From JBAZPT01 sp041645535 (GTDB taxonomy: Bacteria; Patescibacteriota; Minisyncoccia; Moranbacterales; UBA2206), in assembly GCA_041645535.1 (NCBI GenBank), contig JBAZPT010000001.1, forward strand, positions 186,001 through 250,000: a DNA stretch of 64,000 nt. Direction: 5' to 3'. Shown piece after piece: positions 7,819-17,071 of this stretch. Both the position numbers and the translations under genes were made by a program. A model generated the notes under the pieces. It was not told the DNA's origin. It made no database searches and was given only the letters and a program-made list of their open reading frames with translations. Numbering within the stretch: the first letter of the stretch is position 1; every line of letters starts with the position of its first letter.

Positions 7819-8379
7819 ATGAAAACTAACGCAAGAATATATATTTCCATAATAACCGCGCTGTTTTTCGCTTCAGCAGCAGCGGGATATTTGGTCGCGT
7901 TTAAAAACCAGGACGGGGCGCGGGCGATTGTCGATCAAATTTCCCAAGTGTTCAGTTTTGCCAGAAATTGGAATTCTTTTTCCATATTCCTTTTTATATT
8001 TTTAAATAACGCGCTTAAGGCGCTGATTATTTTGATTCTTGGTATACTTTTTGGCCTAGTTCCGCTATTTTTTGTTTTTATCAATGGTTTTGCTATTGGA
8101 ATGATTGTTTTTGTGGCTTTGCAAAAAATCGGAGCAGAAAAAGTCTTTTTGGGACTGGCGCCTCATGGCATTTTGGAACTTCCCGCCATTCTTTTGGCAG
8201 CCGGCTATGGCATGTGGCTGGGCAGTGTTTTTTATCGCAGCCTTAAATATGGCGAACCCTTTAAAACCGCCTTTTTTTGGGCGCTTAAGAAATATTTCAA
8301 AGTCATTTTACCCCTTTTGTTTTTAGCCGCGATTATCGAAGCATATCTCACTTCTTACCTGTTACACAGCATAAAATAG
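7819..8379 (+). CDS. SpoIIM-like (stage II sporulation M family) membrane protein
   Basis: A 186-residue protein with about five membrane helices. The family hallmark is APHGILELPAILLAAGYGMWLG around residues 113-134, preceded by NNALKALIILILGILFGLVPLFF and an NGF(A)IG segment. In spore formers SpoIIM works with SpoIIP/D in peptidoglycan remodelling. In non-sporulating bacteria the function of this family is not established, so only a membrane or envelope role is inferred. It is 10 nt downstream of the GT4 gene and is the last gene before a palindromic junction element. Confidence 0.8.
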   Translation: MKTNARIYISIITALFFASAAAGYLVAFKNQDGARAIVDQISQVFSFARNWNSFSIFLFIFLNNALKALIILILGILFGLVPLFFVFINGFAIGMIVFVALQKIGAEKVFLGLAPHGILELPAILLAAGYGMWLGSVFYRSLKYGEPFKTAFFWALKKYFKVILPLLFLAAIIEAYLTSYLLHSIK

Positions 8380-8394
8380 TGCTATAATGTCCTT

Positions 8395-8496
8395 ATGAAC
8401 CCCGCACTAAACTTTCCGATGTGTAGTTGCTGGTTTTGTGTTTACGGGGAATTATTGAAATTATTAACATTTTCTGTTATTTTTCAAGATTTTTGA
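8395..8496 (+). CDS. Possible 33-residue leader peptide in the junction palindrome
   Basis: ATG at 8395 opens an ORF starting MNPALNFPMCSCWF and ending at TGA 8494-8496. It runs through the left arm and loop of the palindrome. TATAAT at 8383-8388 lies only 6 nt upstream, so the ORF could be read from a leaderless transcript. The other two junction elements also open a short ORF at the same position (MSPVRV..., MNPVRV...). Translation is inferred, not shown. Confidence 0.3.
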   Translation: MNPALNFPMCSCWFCVYGELLKLLTFSVIFQDF

Positions 8497-8524
8497 AAAA
8501 TATTCGGAAAGTTAGTGCGGGGTG
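8395..8524 (+). repeat. Junction palindrome (CCCCG family), copy 2
   Basis: Left arm ACCCCGCACTAAACTTTCCG starts at 8399; with the following A (8419) it pairs with 8504-8523 through 20 bp with one bulged A. The left end is ATGAACCCCG and the right end CGGGGTGAAA, so the GTG (8522-8524) used as start by the following glycosyltransferase is the tip of the right arm. A hairpin here would bury the start codon. Confidence 0.75.
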
Positions 8525-9664
8525 AAAATAGGGATCGATGCCCGTTTCTACGGGTCTTTAGGCAAAGGGCTGGGAAGATACACTCAAAAATTGATTGAAA
8601 ATCTGGAAAAAGAAGATGGCCAGAATGAATATTTTATCTTTCTGCGCCGTGAAAATTTCGGCGACTATGTGCCGGTAAATAAAAACTTCCACAAGGTTCT
8701 GGCGGACTATCGCTGGTATTCGTTTTCCGAGCAGTTATTAATGCCGTTCGTGCTTTTGAAATACAAGCTTGACTTGGCGCATTTCCCGCATTTTAATGTT
8801 CCGGTTTTTTACCCCAAAAAATTTATTGTGACCATCCACGATTTAATTCTGATCCATTATCCGACAATCCGGGGAACGACTTTGCATCCGTTTTTATATC
8901 GAATAAAGTTTTTAGCTTATCGCTTGGTGATCAATTTAGCCATTCGGCGCGCGCATAAGGTGATTGCGGTTTCGGAGTTTACCCGTAAGGATATTTTGAA
9001 AAACTATGGCATAAACCCGAAAAAAGTTGAAATGATTTTTGAGGCCTGTGATGATTTTTGCCTGGCGGGCCCGGAAAGTCCGGCAGAGGCTCTAAAAAAA
9101 TATAATTTGACAGATTCTCGTGGTATAATAAGACAGTATATTGTTTATGTCGGTAATGTTTATCCACATAAGAATCCGGAAGGGTTGGCAGCGGGCTATG
9201 ATCTGGCAAAAAAAGGCGGCTTTCCTGATTTGCACTTGGTTTTTGTCGGAGGAGAAGATTTTTTTTACCAACGCCTCAAAAATTTTATCCAAAAAAATGG
9301 AATCAAAGATGTTATTTTCACCGGCAAGATTGATGACCTGGAGTTAAGCACGGTTTTGCGCTCCGCGGTTTTGTATGGCCGTCCATCGCTGTATGAAGGA
9401 TTTGAATTGCCGCCGCTGGAAGCTATGGCTTGCGGGGTGCCGGTAATATGTTCTGACCATGAATGCGCCCGGGAAATTTTGGAAGACTCAGTTTACTATT
9501 TTGATCCGCATGATCCGCAAAGCATCGCCCAGGCGATTGAAAAAGTTTTAAGCGATGACAGCCTGCGCCAGGCGTTGATCCAAAAAGGCTACGCCCAAGT
9601 TAAAAAATACAGCTGGAAAAAAATGGCACAAAACACATTAGCAATTTATAATAAACTTGGATGA
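8522..9664 (+). CDS. GT4-family glycosyltransferase with GTG start in a palindrome
   Basis: A 380-residue GT-B transferase. The N-terminus is (M)KIGIDARFYGSLGKGLGRYT, with the GxGxY-type acceptor motif. TIHDLILIHYPTIRG and VIAVSEFTRKDIL follow, with YVGNVYPHKNPEGL (about 206-219) at the start of the donor domain. The retaining GT4 motif is GRPSLYEGFELPPLEAMACGVPVI. No ATG is available near the conserved N-terminus, so the GTG at 8522 is the start; it lies in the right arm of the junction hairpin and has no separate Shine-Dalgarno sequence. The stop overlaps the next start (GGATGA), coupling it to the DUF4012 gene. Confidence 0.9.
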   Translation: MKIGIDARFYGSLGKGLGRYTQKLIENLEKEDGQNEYFIFLRRENFGDYVPVNKNFHKVLADYRWYSFSEQLLMPFVLLKYKLDLAHFPHFNVPVFYPKKFIVTIHDLILIHYPTIRGTTLHPFLYRIKFLAYRLVINLAIRRAHKVIAVSEFTRKDILKNYGINPKKVEMIFEACDDFCLAGPESPAEALKKYNLTDSRGIIRQYIVYVGNVYPHKNPEGLAAGYDLAKKGGFPDLHLVFVGGEDFFYQRLKNFIQKNGIKDVIFTGKIDDLELSTVLRSAVLYGRPSLYEGFELPPLEAMACGVPVICSDHECAREILEDSVYYFDPHDPQSIAQAIEKVLSDDSLRQALIQKGYAQVKKYSWKKMAQNTLAIYNKLG

Positions 9665-12210
9665 AAAATCAAATAATCTCGCAAATGTTCGATGTGCGGC
9701 CGGTAAATTCGGCTGGTGATTTGGATTGGGAAAAGATCAAAAAAATTGTTGCAACTCTAGTTGTTGAGCCAAAAGAAAAAAAGTTTCCAAGCACACACAC
9801 AGCTTTAGGGCAAACTTTTTATGATATAAAAAAACCGGATGCGATATCCGACGAAATCAGGCGATTTCAAAAAGTTGTTGAGGCTGAGTCGCGAAAAATT
9901 ACAAACGCAACGGTTCCGGTTTATGGCGAAAATGAAGTGGATGTTCCAATCGCCACAATCGTTGTCCAAAAAAACAAGCGGAAAAAATTCGTCACTGATA
10001 TTCAGCCGGCTCAAACTGAAAAAACTACTGTATTTGTTACTGATGAAGATCTTGAATTTTTAAAGCAAAAAAGCCGCGAGCTTATGGCAGAAGAAGCCAA
10101 AATTGATTATTTCAGCGAGCTTGCTCCGGAAGAATTTTCTGAATCTGCTGCGGCGGAGGAAAAACCGCAAGTAAAAGTGCGGGAAAAAATTGCCGAAATA
10201 AAAAACTTTTTCAAGAACGAAAACACTTACGCGCCAAGACCGAAAAAATTTGTACTGTCTTTTGCAGGAGCGGCGTGTTTTATTTTTATTTTAATTTTTG
10301 GCGCCGGATTTTTTTATCGGAGCCTAAGCGTTAAAAATTCCGTTCTTTCCACTGGCGGCAGCGCCTATGCCAACCTAGCTCGCGCTCAAAGCGAGATTAT
10401 GAACAAAAATTTCCAGGCGTCCGCGATTGAATTTGATGAGGCTTATAAAAATTTCAGTGAAATTTCTTCGCAACTGGACGGTTTAGGGAGCATTTTAATG
10501 AATGCTTCCAAATATGTTCCGTTTTTGTCTAAGCTTTCTTCTGGCAGCCATTTGGCCGAAGTCGGGAAAGATATTTCGCGCATCGGTGTTTTAAGCGCTG
10601 AAATAGTCGAAACTTTTGGCCAAGTGAAAAATCCGTTGGATTCTGGATCGGAAAGCGTATCATACTTAAAAATTTTACAAGACACCAGCGCCAGTAGCAA
10701 AGAAATCGCGGCTCTTTTAGCTGATGCCGATCAGCATCTGGCCTATGTCAATGTGGAAGATGTTCCAGAGGAGCAACGCGCCAAATTTTCCATGATAAAA
10801 AGCCGGCTTCCGGAAATAACTGCCTTTGCTAAGGGGTTTGCTGATAATGGGCAGATTTTTGCCGATGTTTTGGGTGGCAATGGACAGCGTAAATATCTCT
10901 TCCTTTTTCAGAATAACCAGGAAATGCGGGCTACCGGCGGATTTATCGGAACCTATGGCGTAATGGATATTTCCAACGGGCGCATCAAAAAGTTTTTTGT
11001 GGATGGAATTTTCAATCCGGATGGCCAACTTATTGAAAAAATTGTTCCGCCCTCTCCGATCCAAAAAATCAGCGCGGCTTGGAGTCTGCATGACAGCAAT
11101 TGGTTTCCCAATTTTCCGACTTCAGCGGAAGAGGCGATGCTTTTTTATGAAAAAACCGGCGGGCCGACAGTTGATGGCGTAATCGCGATGACTCCGGCCG
11201 TTATGCAAAAACTTTTGGAAATTACCGGCCCGATCGAAATGCCGGAATATGCCGTTACGATCGACAAAGATAATTTTGTTGAAAAAGTCCAGCAGGAAGT
11301 CGAAGTGGAATACGATAAAGAACTCAATCGGCCGAAAAAAATATTGGCGGATTTGGCGCCGATGATGCTGGATAAAATTTTTAACGCCGGAAATTTTTCC
11401 GATATTGCCAAAATGGCTAAAATTTTCTCTGAAAGCCTGAATGAAAAACAAATTTTGATTTATTCCAAAAATTATGAAATTGAAAAAATGCTTTCCGGCC
11501 TTGGCTGGTCCGGGGAAATTTTGAAAACCCAAAAAGATTATCTGAGTGTCGTTAACACCAATATCAACGGGTTTAAAACTGATGGTGTAATTCAGGAAAA
11601 AATCGAACATCAGGCTGAAATTCAGCTGGACGGAACAATAGTTGACACGCTAATAATTACCCGGCATCATAACGGAGGCCAGAGCGATTATGAATGGTGG
11701 AATAAGGTCAACGCTGATTATATGCGCGTGTATGTGCCGAAGGGTTCGCAGTTAATTTCTGCCGAAGGCCAGACGCGCGAGTTCAATTCGCCGCCGCTTG
11801 ACTACAACGCTCTCGGCTTCAAGCGCGATCCGCAGGTGCAGATGGAGGAAGATTCAATGAAAGTTGACGAGGAAAGCGGAACGCGAATTTATGAAGACGC
11901 GGACAAGACTGTTTTTGCCAATTGGGTTTATGTCAGCCCGCAGGAAACAGTGGCGGTGAAATATAAATATCTCCTGCCATTTAAAATTGAAATCAATAAC
12001 AAAAACAAGCCGGCCGACACCTATTCGCTTTTAGCGCAAAAACAATCCGGGAGCATTGGCAGCGAGTTTATTTTTAATATTAATTATCCGCAGGAATATA
12101 CCGTTCGCTGGAAATATCCGGATGAGCTGGCGACAGATGGAAATAATTTAAAATTAGAAACCGATCTCAAAACAGACAAGTTTATCGGAGCGGCATTTAT
12201 TTTAAAATAA
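9661..12210 (+). CDS. DUF4012 domain membrane protein
   Basis: An 849-residue protein with a charged cytoplasmic N-terminus of about 195 residues, one membrane helix near 197-220 (a hydrophobic run ending IFGAGFFYRSL) and a large external part. The DUF4012 core is visible as RKYLFLFQNNQEMRATGGFIGTYG near 418-440, then SWSLHDSNWFPNFPTSAEEA-type sequence and GGPTVDGVIAMTP. The family is common in Patescibacteria and some Gram-positives near polysaccharide genes. Similarity to LCP-type attachment contexts has suggested an envelope role, but no activity is established. It overlaps the GT4 stop by 4 nt. A second, shorter DUF4012 protein is at 31399. Confidence 0.9.
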   Translation: MKNQIISQMFDVRPVNSAGDLDWEKIKKIVATLVVEPKEKKFPSTHTALGQTFYDIKKPDAISDEIRRFQKVVEAESRKITNATVPVYGENEVDVPIATIVVQKNKRKKFVTDIQPAQTEKTTVFVTDEDLEFLKQKSRELMAEEAKIDYFSELAPEEFSESAAAEEKPQVKVREKIAEIKNFFKNENTYAPRPKKFVLSFAGAACFIFILIFGAGFFYRSLSVKNSVLSTGGSAYANLARAQSEIMNKNFQASAIEFDEAYKNFSEISSQLDGLGSILMNASKYVPFLSKLSSGSHLAEVGKDISRIGVLSAEIVETFGQVKNPLDSGSESVSYLKILQDTSASSKEIAALLADADQHLAYVNVEDVPEEQRAKFSMIKSRLPEITAFAKGFADNGQIFADVLGGNGQRKYLFLFQNNQEMRATGGFIGTYGVMDISNGRIKKFFVDGIFNPDGQLIEKIVPPSPIQKISAAWSLHDSNWFPNFPTSAEEAMLFYEKTGGPTVDGVIAMTPAVMQKLLEITGPIEMPEYAVTIDKDNFVEKVQQEVEVEYDKELNRPKKILADLAPMMLDKIFNAGNFSDIAKMAKIFSESLNEKQILIYSKNYEIEKMLSGLGWSGEILKTQKDYLSVVNTNINGFKTDGVIQEKIEHQAEIQLDGTIVDTLIITRHHNGGQSDYEWWNKVNADYMRVYVPKGSQLISAEGQTREFNSPPLDYNALGFKRDPQVQMEEDSMKVDEESGTRIYEDADKTVFANWVYVSPQETVAVKYKYLLPFKIEINNKNKPADTYSLLAQKQSGSIGSEFIFNINYPQEYTVRWKYPDELATDGNNLKLETDLKTDKFIGAAFILK

Positions 12211-12216
12211 GGCTTA

Positions 12217-13863
12217 ATGATAAAAAGATTTTTTAACAATGGAATACTTTTGAATTCGGAGCCGTCCAAATCGGTTATTTCGGCGGCTTTTGTGATAACT
12301 TTGGCCGGCATCGCGAGCCGGGTTTTAGGCTTGATTCGCGACCGGTTTTTGGCTTCCACTTTCGGGGCGGGGGATACGCTGGATGTTTATTATGCCGCCT
12401 TCCGCGTTCCGGATCTGATTTATAATTTGCTTATTTTGGGGGCGTTGAGCGCGGCGTTCATTCCGGTTTTTACCAGCCTTGTTAGCCGGGAAAAAGAACA
12501 TGAAGCCTGGGAGCTGGCCAATGATTTGATGAATATTGCGATCATTTTGATCGTGTCTTTTTCCCTTATTTTTGCTATTTTTGCCCCCATTCTCATGAAG
12601 CTTATTACCCCTGGTTTTCCGCCGGAAAAAATAGATATGGCGGTTTTTTTCACGCGCATTATGTTTTTAAGCCCGCTCTTTCTAGGTATTAGCGGAATTT
12701 TTGGCGGCATCCTTACTTCCTTTAAAAGATTTTTAATTTATTCCGTTGCCCCTATTTTTTATAACCTGGGAATTATTATTGGCGTGCTTGTTTTTGTGAA
12801 ATTTATGGGGCCTGCTGGCCTGGCTTGGGGCGTGGTTCTGGGAGCGTTTTTGCATATGCTGGTGCAATATCCGGCAGCCAAGCACCTTGGCTTTAACTAT
12901 AAATTAGTTTTCAAGCGAATCCTTAAAAACAATCATTTGCGAAAAGTTTCTCTATTGATGATTCCGCGCGTTATGGGCATCGCGGTCAATCAAATGAATC
13001 TTTTTATTATTACTATTTTTGCTTCCTTTTTGTCCGCTGGCAGTCTTTCTATTCTAAGCTTCGCGCAAAATATGCAAAGCGTACCGCTGGGGCTTTTCGG
13101 CGTTTCTTTTGCTATCGCGGTTTTCCCGGTTCTCTCGGCTCTCGCTGCTAAAAATGAAAAAGAAGAATTTGTGAAATCATTTTCCCGGACTTTCCGCCAG
13201 ATTTTATTTTTTGTCATTCCGCTTTCCGTTATTATTTTAGTTTTGCGGGCGCAATTAGTGCGGGTAATTCTCGGCGCCGGAAAATTCGACTGGGAAGATA
13301 CTATCCTGACTTTCCAATGCCTGGGAATATTTTCTTTGAGCTTGTTCGCGCAAAGCACGATCCCGCTTTTGGCGCGGGCTTTTTACGCGCTGCATGACAC
13401 CAAAACTCCTTTTTATATCGCGCTTTTTTCGGAAGCGGTGAGTATCATAGGCGTTCTTTTGCTGATTAACAAATTTCACATCTTGGGCCTAGCGATTGCA
13501 TTTTCTTTGGCAAGTGTGGTGCAAATGGTTTTTTTGCTCTTCGTTTTGCGCACCCGTTTTGATACGCTGGATGATAAAAATATTATCAGTTCCGTGGGAA
13601 AAATTGCGCTGGCGTCGTTTGCGGCCGGCGTTGGCATCCAGCTAGTAAAATATCTTACAGCTCTTTTTGTAAATCTGGATTATTTTTTTGGAGTTTTTGC
13701 CCAGCTTTCGATTTCCGCTCTTGTTGGAATTTTGATTTTTCTTTTGGCGTGCTATTTCCTAAAGCTGGAAGAATTCTTTGTTTTTAAAAACTCCCTGACC
13801 AGCAAACTATTCAAAAGCAAGCAGGTGATTACCGAAAGCACAGATCAGGTGAGCGGGATCTAG
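12217..13863 (+). CDS. murJ: MurJ lipid II flippase (MviN)
   Basis: A 548-residue MOP-superfamily flippase with about 14 membrane helices that moves lipid II across the membrane for peptidoglycan synthesis. The N-terminal signature is TLAGIASRVLGLIRDRFLAS with the conserved Arg residues, then FGAGDTLDVYYAAFRVPDLIYNLLILGALSAAFIPVF. The GLFGVSFAIAVFPVLSALAA motif follows later. It starts 6 nt after the DUF4012 gene. A homologous polysaccharide flippase would lack the N-terminal arginine-rich signature, so MurJ is preferred over Wzx. A terminator-like hairpin follows. Confidence 0.93.
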   Translation: MIKRFFNNGILLNSEPSKSVISAAFVITLAGIASRVLGLIRDRFLASTFGAGDTLDVYYAAFRVPDLIYNLLILGALSAAFIPVFTSLVSREKEHEAWELANDLMNIAIILIVSFSLIFAIFAPILMKLITPGFPPEKIDMAVFFTRIMFLSPLFLGISGIFGGILTSFKRFLIYSVAPIFYNLGIIIGVLVFVKFMGPAGLAWGVVLGAFLHMLVQYPAAKHLGFNYKLVFKRILKNNHLRKVSLLMIPRVMGIAVNQMNLFIITIFASFLSAGSLSILSFAQNMQSVPLGLFGVSFAIAVFPVLSALAAKNEKEEFVKSFSRTFRQILFFVIPLSVIILVLRAQLVRVILGAGKFDWEDTILTFQCLGIFSLSLFAQSTIPLLARAFYALHDTKTPFYIALFSEAVSIIGVLLLINKFHILGLAIAFSLASVVQMVFLLFVLRTRFDTLDDKNIISSVGKIALASFAAGVGIQLVKYLTALFVNLDYFFGVFAQLSISALVGILIFLLACYFLKLEEFFVFKNSLTSKLFKSKQVITESTDQVSGI

Positions 13864-13910
13864 CTTGGTAACTGGCAACTGGTTATTGATGATCAACTAT
13901 TAATATTCTG

Positions 13911-13940
13911 ACATTCTGCAGAAAGCCAGAATGTTGTTTT
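13911..13940 (+). terminator. Terminator-like hairpin after murJ
   Basis: ACATTCTG (13911-13918) pairs with CAGAATGT (13927-13934), followed by TGTTTTTAT. It separates the upstream operon from lepA. Confidence 0.55.
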
Positions 13941-14032
13941 TATAAGCAGCTTCATTTTTGAATAAATTTGCTAAGTACCTACTGAGATATATACATAGAT
14001 ATAATTCTTCCATTCGACTATATATGGAAGTG

Positions 14033-14061
14033 TTGATTTTTGTCCAGTTTTAAAGTAGAAT
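14033..14061 (+). promoter_or_regulatory. lepA promoter, near-leaderless
   Basis: TTGATT (14033-14038), 17 bp, TAGAAT (14056-14061). Nine nt separate the -10 from the ATG, so transcription would start within two or three nt of the start codon. A hairpin-forming CTTCCAT/ATGGAAG pair lies just upstream of the -35. Confidence 0.6.
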
Positions 14062-14070
14062 AGGGTTTGT

Positions 14071-15876
14071 ATGGATCAAAAAAATGTCCGCAATTTTTGC
14101 ATAATCGCCCACATTGATCATGGGAAATCGACTTTAGCCGATCGGCTTTTGGAGTTAACTAAAACTGTGGAAAGCCGGAAAATGATGGACCAGATGCTGG
14201 ATCAGATGGACTTGGAGCGCGAGCGGGGCATTACCATAAAATTGCAGCCGGTGAGAATGAAATATAGTTTAAACGGCGAAGATTATATCTTGAATCTGAT
14301 TGATACGCCCGGCCATGTCGATTTCAATTATGAAGTTTCGCGGTCGCTGGCGGCCGTGGAGGGCGCGGTGCTTCTAGTGGACGCGACTAAGGGCGTGCAG
14401 GCGCAGACGCTTTCCAATTTATATTTAGCTGTTGAACAAGGATTGGAAATAATTCCGGCGGTGAATAAAATTGATTTGCCCAACGCCAATGTCGCCAAAA
14501 CTAAAAAAGAAATTATTCATATTTTGGGCTGCCGGGAAGAAGAAATTCTGGAAGTCTCAGGAAAAACCGGAGAGGGCGCCGAAAAATTGCTGGAAAAAAT
14601 TGCGCAAATATTACCATCGCCAAGGGGTGAAAAAGATAAACCTTTGCGCGCGCTGATTTTTGATTCAAAATACGACACCTATAAAGGCGTGGTGGCTTAT
14701 GTGCGTATCGTGGACGGCAAGGTTAAGCGGGGAGACAAAATTTTTATGATGGCTGCCCGAGCCGAAAGCGATGTGGTGGAAGTAGGTTTTTTCAAGCCTA
14801 ACCTGGAACCGACGGAAGAATTGGTGGCGGGCGACATTGGTTATATTGCCACTGGATTTAAAAGTGTTGAGAGTTGCCAGGTGGGCGATACAATAACAGT
14901 CGAAAGCCAAAAGTCAAAAGTCGCAAGCCTTCCAGGCTACAAAAAAGTGACGCCGATGGTCTATGCTTCTTTTTATCCGGTTGAAGGCGATGATTATAAT
15001 TTTATGCGCGACGCTTTGGAAAAGCTGAAACTTAATGACGCGGCTTTTACTTTTGAACTGGAAAGCAATCTGGCGCTGGGCCGCGGATTCCGCTGTGGTT
15101 TTCTGGGTATGCTGCATTTGGAAATAATCCAGTCGCGTTTGGAGCGGGAATTTGAAATCAGCCCGACCATCACCACGCCCAGCGTGGTTTATGAAGTTGA
15201 ATTAATCGGAAAAAAAGGTGAAGCGAAAAGGGTAAAAATTTATTCTCCGACCGAATTTCCCGATCCGTCGGCTATTGAAAAAATTTACGAGCCGTATGTA
15301 AAATTGGACATTATTTCACCCAGTTCTTATTTGGGCAACATTATGGATGTGATGAAAAATACCCGTGCTGAGTATCTGAACACGGAATATATAGATGCGG
15401 AAAGGCTGATCTTGTCGTTCGACTGCCCGCTTACGGATGTAATCATTAATCTTCACGACGACCTCAAAAGCGCTTCATCCGGCTATGCCTCGATGAATTA
15501 TGTGGTGACCGAATACAAGCCATATGATCTGGTAAAACTGGATATTTTGGTGGCCGAGGAGAAAGTCGAGGCCTTTTCACGGATTGTGCCCCGCGAAAGG
15601 GCTTTTAGCGAGGGCAAAAAGACCGTAGAAAAGCTTAAGGAATCTATTCCTAAGCAGAATTTTCAAATTGCGCTCCAGGCGGCTATTGGAGGCAAAATAA
15701 TCGCCCGGGAAACCATTAAGGCTTTCCGCAAGGATGTTACCAGCGGGCTTTATGGCGGGGATGTTACGCGCAAGCGAAAATTGCTGGAAAAGCAGAAAAA
15801 AGGCAAGAAAAAGATGAAAAACATCGGCCGGGTTTCTATCCCGTCGGAAGCCTTTCTTTCGGTTCTGAAAAAATAG
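14071..15876 (+). CDS. lepA: Elongation factor 4 (LepA)
   Basis: A 601-residue translational GTPase that acts on the ribosome, at the expected length. The G1 motif is AHIDHGKST at residues 13-21, the switch/G3 motif is DTPGHVDF, and the G4 motif is NKIDLP. The LepA-specific region RGFRCGFLGMLHLEI and the C-terminal domain (TSGLYGGDVTRKRKLLEKQKKGKKKMK, in pieces) are intact. A single housekeeping gene between the polysaccharide operon and a restriction-modification cassette. Its predicted mRNA has almost no 5' leader. Confidence 0.97.
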   Translation: MDQKNVRNFCIIAHIDHGKSTLADRLLELTKTVESRKMMDQMLDQMDLERERGITIKLQPVRMKYSLNGEDYILNLIDTPGHVDFNYEVSRSLAAVEGAVLLVDATKGVQAQTLSNLYLAVEQGLEIIPAVNKIDLPNANVAKTKKEIIHILGCREEEILEVSGKTGEGAEKLLEKIAQILPSPRGEKDKPLRALIFDSKYDTYKGVVAYVRIVDGKVKRGDKIFMMAARAESDVVEVGFFKPNLEPTEELVAGDIGYIATGFKSVESCQVGDTITVESQKSKVASLPGYKKVTPMVYASFYPVEGDDYNFMRDALEKLKLNDAAFTFELESNLALGRGFRCGFLGMLHLEIIQSRLEREFEISPTITTPSVVYEVELIGKKGEAKRVKIYSPTEFPDPSAIEKIYEPYVKLDIISPSSYLGNIMDVMKNTRAEYLNTEYIDAERLILSFDCPLTDVIINLHDDLKSASSGYASMNYVVTEYKPYDLVKLDILVAEEKVEAFSRIVPRERAFSEGKKTVEKLKESIPKQNFQIALQAAIGGKIIARETIKAFRKDVTSGLYGGDVTRKRKLLEKQKKGKKKMKNIGRVSIPSEAFLSVLKK

Positions 15877-15941
15877 CCGTTTTACTTTTAGGCCGATTGG
15901 CGGTAAAATAAAGGCAGATTAAGTTATCCACAGGGCGGGTA

Positions 15942-15977
15942 TTGACAGGGTTTTGGATAGTGATACAATATCACTAT
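15942..15977 (+). promoter_or_regulatory. Promoter and overlapping palindromic operator of the restriction-modification cassette
   Basis: TTGACA (15942-15947), 16 bp, TACAAT (15964-15969). A perfect inverted repeat with 9-bp arms, ATAGTGATA-CAA-TATCACTAT (15957-15977), covers the -10 box. A protein bound here would block transcription, as expected for restriction-modification control. No obvious helix-turn-helix C protein is encoded in the cassette. Confidence 0.7.
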
Positions 15978-16000
15978 AAGCAATCAAATAAAATATTTCT

Positions 16001-16180
16001 ATGCCAGAGTTTCAAATTGAACTTTCAGAGTTGCAAATAGGCTGTATAAATATTGAAGCGGAAAATAAAAAGGAAGCCAAAAAGAAAGCTTTTAAGTTGG
16101 TTAAAAAATGTGGTTTTGATCTTTTAGATAGTGAGATATTTAGAAAAATTACAAAAAGAAAAGTTTCTTTGGTAAAATAA
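16001..16180 (+). CDS. Small protein at the head of the restriction-modification operon
   Basis: A 59-residue, lysine-rich protein starting MPEFQIELSELQIGC and ending KRKVSLVK. It contains NIEAENKKEAKKKAFKLV. The pattern of a short beta strand, then a residue string like veAe..eEA, faintly resembles the DpnD/PcfM-like small domain, some members of which sit beside restriction systems; this is a weak comparison from memory. It is the first gene after the operator-bearing promoter and lies 16 nt before the methyltransferase. It could be a regulator, though no HTH is visible. Confidence 0.6.
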   Translation: MPEFQIELSELQIGCINIEAENKKEAKKKAFKLVKKCGFDLLDSEIFRKITKRKVSLVK

Positions 16181-16196
16181 AATTAAAATTATTTAT

Positions 16197-17060
16197 ATGC
16201 AAAAAACTTTATTTGCAACAAAAGTAGTAAATTACCCAAGACTAGAGTTGGAAACTGTAAAAAAGGAGATATTTGCTAAGACAGCCACTTTTAAACATGG
16301 GAGAAATGAAGTTGTTATAAAGCAAGATGACTGCATTTCTTTTTTAAACAGTCTTCCTTCAGGAAGTGTGGATTTAATTGTAACCGATCCTGCTTATTCG
16401 GGCATGAATAATAAGCTTAAACTTGGGAGGGGGCGTATAGTTGGAAAATACAATGAAAAGGGGAGCGAGAATGGCAGATGGTTTGGTGAATTTGAAGACA
16501 CGGAAGAAAACTATAAGGAATTTCTTTTGGCATGTAAGCGGGTCTTAAAAAAGGAAACTGGTCACATTTATATCATGTTTGATTCTTTCTCCTTATTAAG
16601 TTTGGGGAGTATAATCAGAAACTATTTTGATGTAAAAAATATTATTACTTGGGATAAAGTTAATTTGGGAATGGGTCATTATTTTAGAAGACGCCATGAG
16701 TTTATTTTATTTGCAACGCATCAAAATAATAGAAAAATTAGGAATAGATCCTTTCCGGATGTGTGGAGAATAAAAAGAATACATAATGCGCAATATCCAA
16801 CGCAGAAACCGGTCGAAGTTTTTCAGGCTATGATTTATGCGAGCGCCCAAGATGGATTTACAGTTTGCGATCCATTTATGGGAAGCGGGTCTTCGGCGAT
16901 TGCGGCAATCAAAAGCAATTGTAATTTTATCGGTTGTGATATTTCAAAAAAATCTTTTTCAATAAGCAGGGAAAGAATAAGTCATTATTTTCAGTATAAA
17001 AAGGATAATTTGCAGAAAGAATCATCCGGAGTTGAGGGAGAAAAAATATTTTGGGAATAA
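16197..17060 (+). CDS. Type II DNA methyltransferase (N6-adenine/N4-cytosine class)
   Basis: A 287-residue SAM-dependent DNA methyltransferase. The catalytic motif IV is TDPAYSG (DPAY at 64-67) and the SAM-binding motif I is CDPFMGSGSS (about 224-233), giving the beta-class order IV before I. PTQKP at 201-205 is typical of this group. It lies 11 nt before a restriction endonuclease gene and is inferred to protect the host against it. A single methyltransferase for a type IIS enzyme leaves open how both strands of an asymmetric site are protected. Confidence 0.92.
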   Translation: MQKTLFATKVVNYPRLELETVKKEIFAKTATFKHGRNEVVIKQDDCISFLNSLPSGSVDLIVTDPAYSGMNNKLKLGRGRIVGKYNEKGSENGRWFGEFEDTEENYKEFLLACKRVLKKETGHIYIMFDSFSLLSLGSIIRNYFDVKNIITWDKVNLGMGHYFRRRHEFILFATHQNNRKIRNRSFPDVWRIKRIHNAQYPTQKPVEVFQAMIYASAQDGFTVCDPFMGSGSSAIAAIKSNCNFIGCDISKKSFSISRERISHYFQYKKDNLQKESSGVEGEKIFWE

Positions 17061-17071
17061 AAACATAACTT

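Noticed and set aside
11122..11610. 162-residue minus-strand ORF
   Set aside because: It is antisense to the DUF4012 gene, rich in Phe/Ile/Asn, with no start signal.
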